This document shows positions 1 through 5,634 of a stretch of DNA of 6,202 nucleotides, one piece after another. Source of the stretch: Betaproteobacteria bacterium (GTDB taxonomy: Bacteria; Pseudomonadota; Gammaproteobacteria; Burkholderiales; Burkholderiaceae_E); the NCBI GenBank assembly GCA_016868095.1, contig VGHV01000149.1, positions 1 through 6,202 of the forward strand, given 5' to 3'. The notes below the pieces were generated by a model that was given only the letters and a program-made list of their open reading frames with translations, searched no databases and was not told the DNA's origin. The number at the start of each line of letters is the position of its first letter. Positions within the stretch are counted from its first letter, which is position 1. The translations under genes were made by a program, and so were the position numbers.

Positions 1-112
1 TTGAGCGCTCGCGATAAGCCTGCGCCTTATTCCACATAAAAGTGGATTCTAGTTCAAAAAGTTTCTTGCGATTGGCGCGGATGTTTGCGCGATTATCTTC
101 GACCTGACTCAT
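1..112 (-). CDS. Unrecognised protein, N-terminal 37 residues (partial)
   Basis: The minus strand opens with ATG at 112-110 and stays open to the left edge, giving 37 full codons. The protein begins MSQVEDNRANIRANRKKL and continues through FELESTFMWNKAQAYRERS. An exact AAGGAG lies at 124-119, six bases before the ATG, which is the main reason to accept such a short fragment as a real gene start. The visible part is hydrophilic, rich in Asn, Arg, Lys and Glu, and looks helical; there is no signal peptide or membrane segment. I do not recognise the family and give no function. Its leader carries a 5-bp stem-loop (128-145) directly ahead of the Shine-Dalgarno sequence and a 15-bp palindrome about 50 bases upstream of the ATG. 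The gene points away from everything else in the window. Confidence 0.72.
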   Translation of the reverse strand, partial: MSQVEDNRANIRANRKKLFELESTFMWNKAQAYRERS

Positions 113-127
113 CAACTTCTCCTTGGA

Positions 128-198
128 GCAGCTTCAATGTGCTGCGGCTTATTCGGGATTTGGCCTAAGGCCAACTACCTCTAAAACACGAGATTAGA
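128..198 (-). promoter_or_regulatory. Leader of the left-edge gene: 15-bp palindrome, stem-loop and weak promoter
   Basis: Positions 160-174 read TTGGCCTAAGGCCAA, a perfect palindrome of two 7-base arms around one central base, which is a plausible repressor operator. On the minus strand a TATAAT-like TCTAAT lies at 198-193, but its upstream partner (TCGAGT, 17 bases away) is poor, so the promoter is only a suggestion. If it is real, the palindrome would sit just downstream of the start site, where a bound protein would block transcription. A short hairpin (GCAGC at 128-132 with GCTGC at 141-145) lies next to the Shine-Dalgarno sequence and could affect ribosome access. The palindrome is seen directly; the regulatory role is inferred. 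Confidence 0.35.
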
Positions 199-302
199 GA
201 AGGGGCATTGCGCAGACTCGAGTTTACAGATAAAGATTTGGCAAAATAAGATCAGGCGAAAAATATGTTGGCACAAAGACAAAATGATTGCATGGCGAGC
301 CT

Positions 303-349
303 TGCAGGGTGCCAAACGCCGCCATGTGGCGCGGCAATTTGGACCTGTG
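303..349. repeat. Imperfect inverted repeat, long stem-loop
   Basis: Nested complementary segments form one extended hairpin: CAGGGT (305-310) with ACCTG (343-347, one G bulged), CCAAA (312-316) with TTTGG (338-342), and GCCGC (318-322) with GCGGC (331-335), closing on an 8-base loop. That makes about 15 base pairs with small asymmetric bulges. There is no T-run on either side, so it is not a standard intrinsic terminator. It lies in a stretch with no credible gene. It could be part of a structured RNA, a bidirectional transcript end, or an intergenic repeat with copies elsewhere in the genome. Confidence 0.4.
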
Positions 350-491
350 CATTGAATCTGCATGTTTAGGATGTCTTTGAGCAAATAAGAAAAGTGCTGC
401 GAGCGATGCCTTGTGTCAGGCTCAAGCAAAAACCACCGAGTGCGTTTGCTCGCTTCTGGCCTTGGTGTGTGCTTAGGGGCTTCGGCTAGAC

Positions 492-518
492 AAAAAAAGA
501 GGGGGCTGATACCCCCTC
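492..518 (-). terminator. Rho-independent terminator, minus strand
   Basis: Read on the minus strand, GAGGGGG (518-512), a 6-base loop and CCCCCTC (505-499) form a perfect 7-bp GC-rich stem followed at once by seven Ts (498-492). This is a textbook intrinsic terminator for leftward transcription. The plus strand has no T-run after the stem, so it would not terminate rightward transcripts well. There is no credible minus-strand coding gene between it and the alpha/beta hydrolase, which ends at 1469. It therefore ends either a non-coding leftward RNA starting within roughly 520-870 or read-through from the hydrolase that is antisense to marR. Confidence 0.75.
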
Positions 519-603
519 AAATCGCTCGCTGCGGACAGAGGCCGCTTGCCAGTCAGACTGTTATGAATGATGACATGCGATTTAAGCCGCGAGATCAGTC
601 TGC

Positions 604-650
604 ATCAATTTGCACAAATATAAATAGTCTCTTTGAAATTGATATTTGTG
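604..650. repeat. Interleaved inverted repeats in an AT-rich segment
   Basis: Two perfect inverted repeats overlap in the order A, B, A', B'. A is ATCAATTT at 604-611 and pairs with AAATTGAT at 636-643. B is CACAAATAT at 613-621 and pairs with ATATTTGTG at 642-650. Because the arms alternate instead of nesting, an RNA copy could form either of two competing hairpins or a pseudoknot-like fold. In DNA the same sequence could be two operator half-site pairs. The segment is clearly more AT-rich than its surroundings. It lies about 220 bases upstream of the marR start, in the right place for a promoter or operator region of that gene. Confidence 0.45.
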
Positions 651-737
651 TTGGAAGCATCACTACCTGCTCATGCAGCACGACGTGGTTACTGTTGAAG
701 ATCGCAAGTAAATAGTTTTGTCAAGGAGTGCTTGCGT

Positions 738-974
738 ATGGAATTGTCAAACGTTGCAGTCATTGATGCTGATCCGAACCCACAACAAGCAAGGGTTCGG
801 TACTATTTGACTTTATCAAGCACGCACCTCTATGCTCACGCCGATCAACACCATCCACTGAGACAAGCGCGTGAGTACCCTAACTCGAGAAAAAAGGCGA
901 GCATCAAAGCCAGATACAAGTTCGTCGGGCAAATCACTGAGGAAACCCAGGCCGACTTCACCAGTCGTCGCTGA
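738..974 (+). CDS. Possible short leader ORF ahead of and overlapping marR (doubtful)
   Basis: An ATG at 738 opens a 78-codon frame ending at 974. An exact AAGGAG lies at 723-728, nine bases upstream, and is the best Shine-Dalgarno sequence in this area. A TTG six bases earlier (732) is in the same frame but too close to it. The product begins MELSNVAVIDADPNPQQ and matches no family I know. From 871 on it overlaps the marR N-terminus in another frame, so its second half may simply be a shadow of marR. The frame contains an 8-bp hairpin (774-800). It could be a leader peptide whose translation affects marR expression, or a chance frame. I lean only slightly toward the leader having some role. 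Confidence 0.22.
   Translation: MELSNVAVIDADPNPQQARVRYYLTLSSTHLYAHADQHHPLRQAREYPNSRKKASIKARYKFVGQITEETQADFTSRR
774..800 (+). promoter_or_regulatory. Perfect 8-bp hairpin in the marR leader
   Basis: CCGAACCC (774-781) and GGGTTCGG (793-800) form a perfect 8-bp stem with an 11-base A-rich loop. It is followed by TACTATTTGACTTTATC, which is T-rich but has no unbroken T-run, so it would be a weak terminator at best. It lies about 70 bases upstream of the marR GTG and inside the short ORF that begins at 738. Possible roles are a transcription attenuator, a structural element in the marR mRNA leader, or a palindromic operator. It is not a tRNA arm, since no cloverleaf surrounds it. Confidence 0.4.
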
Positions 975-1515
975 CAAGCGATCGGCGGCAAAGGCGAAAA
1001 GTAAAGCGTTGGCCTACGCTCCGAATGAGTCACAAGCAGGGCGCGCCCAGTCCGATCCCGTACTTGCCAAAGAAGTTCTCGGGCAGTTTCGCTCGATCTT
1101 TGCTGCGGTGCGTACACATTTCGCCAGAGTGGAAAAAGCTGTTGGCATTGGTGGGGCGCAAGTCTGGGCACTGGCCTTGATTGAGGCCTCGCCAGGGGCT
1201 AGCTTGGGCGAGATCGCCAGCGGTATGGATGTTCACCAGAGCACCGCAAGTAATCTCGTGCGCTTATTGCTTGAAGCAGGTTTTATTGAGTCACTTCGCT
1301 CGGGCGACGACCGCCGCAAAGTGGAACTGAGCATTACGGCTAAAGGTAGGCTGCTTTTGCGCAAAGCGCCCAAGCCATACACAGGGGTTTTGCCGCATGC
1401 ACTTGCAGCCTTGTCAGCTAGTCAACTTAAGGCGCTAAGAACCAGCCTCGAGGTGGTGAGAGCCCAGCTCAACGTAGAGCCTGCGCTTGCGAAAAAGCCT
1501 CTGGCAACGATGTAA
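871..1515 (+). CDS. MarR-family transcriptional regulator with basic N-terminal tail
   Basis: This is a 214-residue DNA-binding regulator. Residues 1-61 form a low-complexity tail rich in Lys, Arg, Ser, Pro and Ala, likely disordered. From residue 62 (DPVLAKEVLGQFRSIFAAV) the MarR winged-helix fold begins. The helix MDVHQSTASNLVRLL (about 119-133) is the DNA-recognition helix, and the wing carries the family signature RSGDDRRKVELSIT, with DDRR at 146-149. The C-terminal helices would form the dimer interface. The total is longer than the usual 140-180 residues because of the tail. The GTG at 871 is the first start after an in-frame stop at 859-861; its Shine-Dalgarno is weak (GAGA, seven bases upstream), so the true start could lie later in the tail. 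The 3' end overlaps the convergent hydrolase by 47 bp. Ligand and targets cannot be told from sequence; autoregulation through the upstream palindromes is plausible but unproven. Confidence 0.88.
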   Translation: MSTLTREKRRASKPDTSSSGKSLRKPRPTSPVVADKRSAAKAKSKALAYAPNESQAGRAQSDPVLAKEVLGQFRSIFAAVRTHFARVEKAVGIGGAQVWALALIEASPGASLGEIASGMDVHQSTASNLVRLLLEAGFIESLRSGDDRRKVELSITAKGRLLLRKAPKPYTGVLPHALAALSASQLKALRTSLEVVRAQLNVEPALAKKPLATM

Positions 1516-2374
1516 CCGCAAGATCCATCCAGTCTGCAATACGGTTCAAGACGCGGCTATTTTCAGGATCATTGAGCACTTCATGAAGCATGTCAGGCTC
1601 GTTGTGGACCGCCACCAGGTCGGCAGACAGTTGCTGAGCGAACCGTTGTGCGCTCTTGTTATCGACAAGTACGTCCTTGCCTGCCAATAGGAGCAACGCT
1701 GGCATAGACCATGCCCGCGCGCACTGGTCGATCTGCTGAGAGGCATGAAACATCCACGCTGCAAGGCGAAGCGATATTTTGCGGTGAATAAGCGGGTCCT
1801 TGTTGTAACGCTCAACAACAGCCTTGTCTCTGCAAATGGTGCTCGTATTGATCTTATTGTCGAGGCACAGATTGGGGAGCAAGAGAGGAATGCTACGCAG
1901 TAGCCACTTTTCTGATTCGCTCAAAAAAATCCCAAGGGCCGGGGCGCTTAGCACGGCTGCACAAATATCTGGCATTCGATCGCGAGCTTTTGCGATCGCC
2001 TGCACAACAACAAGGCCGCCCATACTGTGCCCAAGCAGGATTAAGGGGAGGTCTTGTGCAATTTTGCTTGGCATTTCTGCGATGACATGTTGTGCAACAT
2101 GGACCAACCCTTCGACCAGGGCGTCGGAAAAAGGTATTTTTCCTCTGTCGCCTTCGGACCGGCCGTGACCGAGATGGTCGTATCCGACACAAATCCAGCC
2201 CTCCTGCTGCAAAATCTGCGCGGTTTGGCTGTAACGTCCCATATGTTCGCCGAGCCCATGAACCATTAAAACGACGCCGCGAGCTTGCGTGGGCAGGTTT
2301 GCGTGCCAGCGATAAACGGCAAGATTGCCGTAGGACCAGGGAAGTGTGTCGATGGTAGGTTCGGAAATGTTCAT
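1469..2374 (-). CDS. Alpha/beta hydrolase, monoacylglycerol lipase / lysophospholipase-like
   Basis: This 301-residue protein belongs to the serine-hydrolase alpha/beta fold, Hydrolase_4 / monoglyceride lipase group, acting on ester bonds of monoacylglycerols, lysophospholipids or similar small esters. The oxyanion-hole motif HGLGEHMGRY starts at residue 39. YDHLGHGRSEG is at 65-75. The nucleophile elbow GHSMGG places Ser117. GKDVLVD gives Asp234, and DMLHEVLND gives His264 to complete the triad. I see no signal peptide, so it is probably cytoplasmic. I chose the ATG at 2374 because the N-terminus (MNISEPTIDTLPW) is family-like; the frame stays open upstream, but that extension would run into rmuC. 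Its Shine-Dalgarno is weak (GAAG, seven bases upstream). It is convergent with marR (47-bp overlap) and divergent from rmuC. No terminator follows its stop, so its transcripts may run antisense into marR. The exact substrate is not determined by sequence. Confidence 0.9.
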   Translation of the reverse strand: MNISEPTIDTLPWSYGNLAVYRWHANLPTQARGVVLMVHGLGEHMGRYSQTAQILQQEGWICVGYDHLGHGRSEGDRGKIPFSDALVEGLVHVAQHVIAEMPSKIAQDLPLILLGHSMGGLVVVQAIAKARDRMPDICAAVLSAPALGIFLSESEKWLLRSIPLLLPNLCLDNKINTSTICRDKAVVERYNKDPLIHRKISLRLAAWMFHASQQIDQCARAWSMPALLLLAGKDVLVDNKSAQRFAQQLSADLVAVHNEPDMLHEVLNDPENSRVLNRIADWMDLAVTSLPEAFSQAQALR

Positions 2375-2409
2375 GGGCAAGCTTCGTGAGACTTGCGGGA
2401 GTGTAACTT
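2375..2409. promoter_or_regulatory. 35-bp divergent gap between hydrolase and rmuC
   Basis: Only 35 bases separate the two divergent starts, too few for two full promoters, so at least one must lie inside the neighbouring coding region. The gap holds the weak hydrolase Shine-Dalgarno (GAAG on the minus strand, 2385-2382), the rmuC Shine-Dalgarno (GGGAG, 2397-2401) and a small inverted repeat GCAAG (2377-2381) / CTTGC (2392-2396). I see no convincing -35/-10 pair within it. Confidence 0.3.
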
Positions 2410-3675
2410 TTGTTTGCTGAACTTGGATTGGTCGTGATGCTGATGATTGGGATGGCACTTGGTGGCCTTGGGGGCTATTGGGCACGAACGCTGATTGCAC
2501 GGTCAGAGCAGCAGGCCTTGCGGGCACAACTCGAATCTGAGACCCGGGCAACACATCAGGTTCAACGCGAGCGAGAGCAGAGCCTGGAACAAAGCCGTCA
2601 ATTTCTCCACGACCAAATCAAGTTGCTCGCCGCTCAAATGCTCGAAGACCGCGCAAAGTAATTCAATCGTCAAAGCGAGGAGCAACTCGGGCGACTCATT
2701 GAACCCTTGAAGGATCGAATTGTCGAATTCAGGGCCAAGTTGAACGACGTCCAACTCAAAGATGTTGAGCGTGCCACACAATTGCAAACCGAACTCAGTC
2801 AGCTTAAGTCGCTCAACCAGCAAATGACCCAGGAGGCTCATCGCCTCTCAACCGCCTTGCAAGGACAGTCCAAAGTGCAGGGTCATTGGGGTGAACTTGT
2901 ATTATCTAACGTATTAGAACGTTCAGGTTTGAGAGACGGTATTGATTTTCGCCGCGAGGTCAGTTTTCAAACCGATAGTGGCAGAAAGCGGCCCGATGCA
3001 ATTATCTATTTGCCGCAGGGCAAGCACATCGTCATCGATGCGAAGGTCTCACTAAACGCCTACACACGTTATGTGAATGCACTTGACGATCACGAACGCA
3101 GCACTGCGCTTCAAGAACACCTTCGTGCGGTCAACGATCGAATCCAAGAGCTCGCATCGCGAGCGTATGCTGAACTACCCAGTCTCAATACGCCGGAAAT
3201 TGTGTTTATGTTTATACCAATTGAGTCTGCCTTTGGCGAAGCGATGCGGGGCGACGCAGATCTTTTTCAAAAGGCTATGGATCAGCAGGTCGTGATTGCA
3301 ACCCCGACAACCCTGTTAACGAGTCTACAAATCGTTCGACAATTATGGCGCTTTGAAGATCAACACAAACATAGTGCCGAGCTTGCTGAAAGAGCTGCAA
3401 AAATCTACAAAAAATTACTTGCATTCATAGCGAATATGGAAGCCCTTGACCAATCGTTGCTGAGGGCGCGAGACAGCTACGACAAAGCACTCGCTCAGCT
3501 TGTCTCGGGTAAAGCGAATTTGATTCAGCAGGCTAAGGATTTTGAGCGGCTAGGCGTTGCTGTTCACGCAAGCCTCCCAGAAGCCCTGGTTGCACGTGCT
3601 GAGCTCGAACTTGATGCACCTCTCGAGAGTGAGCATGGCTCAGCCGTCAATTTGACCAAAGATCTATCCAATTAA
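2410..3675 (+). pseudogene. rmuC: RmuC-family protein interrupted by an in-frame TAA at codon 84
   Basis: RmuC proteins are membrane-anchored, coiled-coil proteins with a nuclease-like domain, implicated in limiting recombination at inverted repeats. Starting at TTG 2410 (GGGAG eight bases upstream), residues 3-24 form a membrane segment (LGLVVMLMIGMALGG) followed by Gln/Glu/Arg-rich coiled coil. A TAA at 2659-2661 ends this after 83 residues. The same frame continues without shift as FNRQSEEQLGRLIEPLKDRI, which is the expected family continuation, and then the RmuC domain: HWGE (Glu162), RKRPDA (Asp196) and IVIDAKVSL (Asp210, Lys212), consistent with a PD-(D/E)xK-type core. Without the stop the protein would be about 421 residues, normal for the family. 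A restart at TTG 2707 lacks a Shine-Dalgarno sequence and would lose the anchor. The stop is one substitution away from AAA, CAA or GAA, so it may be a sequencing error. Otherwise only a membrane stub is made. Confidence 0.85.
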
Positions 3676-3688
3676 ATGGAGCTTTCCC

Positions 3689-5406
3689 ATGCATGATTTT
3701 TTATCCGCGACGCTAAAGTTATTGACGGCACGGGTCGCGATGCCTTTGCGGCTGATGTGGCCATCAAGGATCACAAAATTGTCGATATTGGATCCGTAGG
3801 ATCGCGAGGCACCCGTGAGATTCATGCAGCGGGTCGATACCTCATGCCTGGTTGGATCGATATCCACACCCACTATGATAGTCAGGCACTTTGGGATCCG
3901 TATTTAAGCCCTTCTGGATGGCATGGCGTGACCACTGCGATCATGGGCAATTGCGGCGTCGGCTTTGCACCACTGCGCAGCGAGCAGCGGGAGTGGGCGA
4001 TTGAACTGATGGAAGGTGTTGAAGTCATACCTGGAGCGGTACTTCGCGAAGGTGTTCGCTTTACTTGGGAAGATTTTCCTGGCTATCTTGACGCGCTTGA
4101 TCAATTGCTACATGCGATGGATATTGGGGCCCAGGTGCCCCATGCGGCTGTACGTGTTTACGTGATGGGCGACAGAGGTCGAAGGCGAGAGAAGGCGAGC
4201 AGTGAGGACCTGGCATCGATGAGTCAGGTGGTAAAGCAGGCTATTCAAGCGGGCGCCCTGGGTTTCTCAAGTTCCAGAGCGCTGGTGCATCGATCGAGTA
4301 AAGGCGAAGCGGTACCCAGTCTGGACGTTTCGGGCGATGAGTACCGCGCCATCGCTCAAGGGCTTGCTGAGGCAGGCAAAGGTGTGATTCAAATGATTTC
4401 GGACTTCGCCGATCTTGAGGGCGAGTTTGCGATTATGAGAGATGCCGCCAGGCTGAGCGGCCGACCCTTGTCATTCACCTTGCTTGAGCAGGGACAATAT
4501 CCCGATCGCTGGCGCGATATCCTCAAAAGAGTCGAGGCTGCCCAGGCAGATGGCTTGAACATGCGCGCTCAAGTGTCGTGCAGGCCAATTGGTCTGATGC
4601 TCGGCTTGCAGTGTTCGATGAGTCCCTTTATGTATGCAAAAGCCTATCTTGATCTGGCTCATCTTGACCTGCCAGAACGTGTTCAAGCGCTTCGGCAAGC
4701 GTCGGTAAAAGCCGCCATCCTTGCCGATCAACCGAAGCCAGAAACTTTGAGATTGCAGCGATTAACGCTTGCTCATGACCGACACTTTCCTTTGCACGAG
4801 CAGTTCACTTATGAACCAACACCTCATGAAAGTGTTGCGGCCCTAGCGCAAGCTGAGGGACGAGACCCTAGGGAATTTATGTACGACTACATGCTGAGGC
4901 AAGAGGGTAAGCAACTGTTTTATTTTCCATTGCATAACTATGAGCATGGGGATCTTGAGTCGGTTAGAGCGATGATGACCCACCCCTTTAGCTTGCTCGG
5001 GCTAGGCGACGGAGGGGCTCATAATGGTTATATTTGTGATTCCAGTTTTCCCACCTTCCTTATTACCCATTGGGCGCGTGACCGTCATCGCGGTAAGCGC
5101 CTGCGATTGGAGGATCTTGTGAAGGCACAAACGCATACCAATGCAGTCGCAATCGGTTTGAATGATCGAGGTGTGATTGCTCCTGGTATGAAGGCCGATC
5201 TAAACCTTGTTGATTTTGACCGATTGAGACTCACGATGCCTGAGCAGGTTTGTGATCTACCGGGTGGCGGTCGACGTTTTGTCCAGCGCTCTGAAGGCTA
5301 TGACTACACATGGGTGAATGGGGCTGTCGTTTATGAAGAGGGTCATGCTACGGGTGAGATGCCTGGCCGCTTAATCCGGGGCGCTCAATGTTTCAATAAT
5401 CACTAG
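3689..5406 (+). CDS. N-acyl-D-amino-acid deacylase-type amidohydrolase, frameshifted at codon 5
   Basis: This is a metal-dependent amidohydrolase of the D-aminoacylase-like group, expected to cleave an amide bond of an N-acylated compound in the cytoplasm. The natural start is ATG 3689 (GGAG seven bases upstream, 13 bases after rmuC). It reads MHDF and then, after a T6 run (3697-3702), falls out of frame: that frame stops at 3797-3799 after 36 codons. Adding one T gives [16 protein letters not shown], the usual family opening, and a 572-residue protein. As written, the longest frame starts at GTG 3757 (549 residues, no Shine-Dalgarno) and lacks the first strands of the small beta domain. In restored numbering, HTHYD gives His60/His62, NCG gives Cys89, and LGDGGAH gives Asp441/His445. 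The C-terminus has [10 protein letters not shown] and PGRLIRG. Segments where classical D-aminoacylases carry two further metal histidines read FTLLEQG and AQVSCRPIG. The substrate is unknown; the nearby TRAP gene suggests an imported compound. Confidence 0.85.
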
Positions 5407-5436
5407 GCTCGATCCAATAAACACGAGGCTCGATCC
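5405..5436 (+). repeat. Two 11-bp direct repeats spaced 21 bp, starting at the amidohydrolase stop
   Basis: AGGCTCGATCC occurs exactly at 5405-5415 and again at 5426-5436, and in both cases is followed by A or G and then AT. The period is 21 bp, two turns of the helix, so a protein could bind both copies on one face of the DNA. The first copy overlaps the TAG stop of the amidohydrolase. It may be a small tandem duplication or a binding site for a regulator of the downstream TRAP gene. I do not recognise the motif. Confidence 0.4.
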
Positions 5437-5474
5437 GATTTGCTGATTTGAATCCACTTGTTGCGTTTATCCGA

Positions 5475-5501
5475 TGCGAGACGCTGAGCCAGCGTCTTGC
5501 G
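5475..5501 (+). terminator. Strong stem-loop between amidohydrolase and TRAP gene, possible terminator
   Basis: AGACGCT (5479-5485) and AGCGTCT (5491-5497) pair perfectly around the 5-base loop GAGCC. The stem extends outward through a G-T wobble, two GC pairs and a further wobble to about 5475/5501, giving 10-11 pairs. It lies about 70 bases after the amidohydrolase stop. The sequence after it (CATTTCATC) is only modestly T-rich, so termination would be weak. It may instead stabilise the 3' end of the upstream mRNA. The overlap of its right arm with a candidate -35 box is noted separately. Confidence 0.35.
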
Positions 5502-5524
5502 CATTTCATCAACTCGATTATTAT
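5497..5524 (+). promoter_or_regulatory. Candidate sigma-70 promoter for the TRAP gene
   Basis: A good -10 hexamer TATTAT lies at 5519-5524, and TTGCGC at 5497-5502 is 16 bases upstream as a weak -35 (first three bases match). Transcription would start near 5531 and leave an untranslated leader of about 100 bases. The -35 falls in the right arm of the stem-loop at 5475-5501. The rest of the 5407-5634 gap holds the direct repeats and no gene. Confidence 0.25.
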
Positions 5525-5634
5525 CTCCCGGCGCTTAACCTATGTCCTAGCCGACCGCAAGCGATAGACATTGAATCGATCAACGCTAACGAATAAGCCT
5601 GCGCTTTAAGTGCGGGCCAACCAAGGAGACTGAG

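Larger units (their letters stand above)
113..737. other. Non-coding stretch with several DNA/RNA structures
   Basis: I find no defensible protein gene here. Open frames exist on both strands (for example 181-429 minus and 413-715 plus), but they lack Shine-Dalgarno sequences, use TTG or GTG starts, show no domain character and run through the hairpin or the terminator. What the stretch does hold is the leader of the left-edge gene (about 113-200), the hairpin at 303-349, the leftward terminator at 492-518, a short GCGG/CCGC hairpin at 531-545, and interleaved inverted repeats at 604-650. An exact TTGACA on the minus strand at 724-719 could be a -35 box for a leftward transcript ending at 492, but the matching -10 (TCTTCA) is poor. 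No tRNA is visible. Confidence 0.55.

Noticed and set aside
293..306. Sigma-54-like promoter (TGGC...TTGCA)
   Set aside because: The GG and GC elements are 8 bases apart rather than the required 10.
181..429. 82-codon minus-strand open frame ahead of the left-edge gene
   Set aside because: It starts with TTG and has no Shine-Dalgarno sequence; its composition is unlike a family protein and it runs through the hairpin at 303-349.
413..715. 100-codon plus-strand open frame
   Set aside because: It passes straight through the minus-strand terminator and the AT-rich repeats, has no ribosome site and no domain character.
492..731. 6S RNA on the minus strand
   Set aside because: Size and terminator would fit, but I cannot recognise the long rod with a central bubble typical of 6S RNA, so no family is assigned.
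774..800. tRNA fragment or T-arm suggested by GGGTTCGG
   Set aside because: No acceptor, D or anticodon arms surround it; it is an isolated hairpin.
845..1171. 108-codon minus-strand frame opposite the marR N-terminus
   Set aside because: It is a shadow of the basic, low-complexity marR tail; no ribosome site and no family resemblance.
2659..2661. Programmed recoding (selenocysteine or pyrrolysine) at the rmuC stop
   Set aside because: The codon is TAA, not TGA or TAG, and no recoding element is evident downstream.
2503..2841. 112-codon minus-strand frame inside rmuC
   Set aside because: Its Leu/Glu-rich product is the complement of the rmuC coiled-coil codons; the plus-strand frame clearly encodes RmuC.
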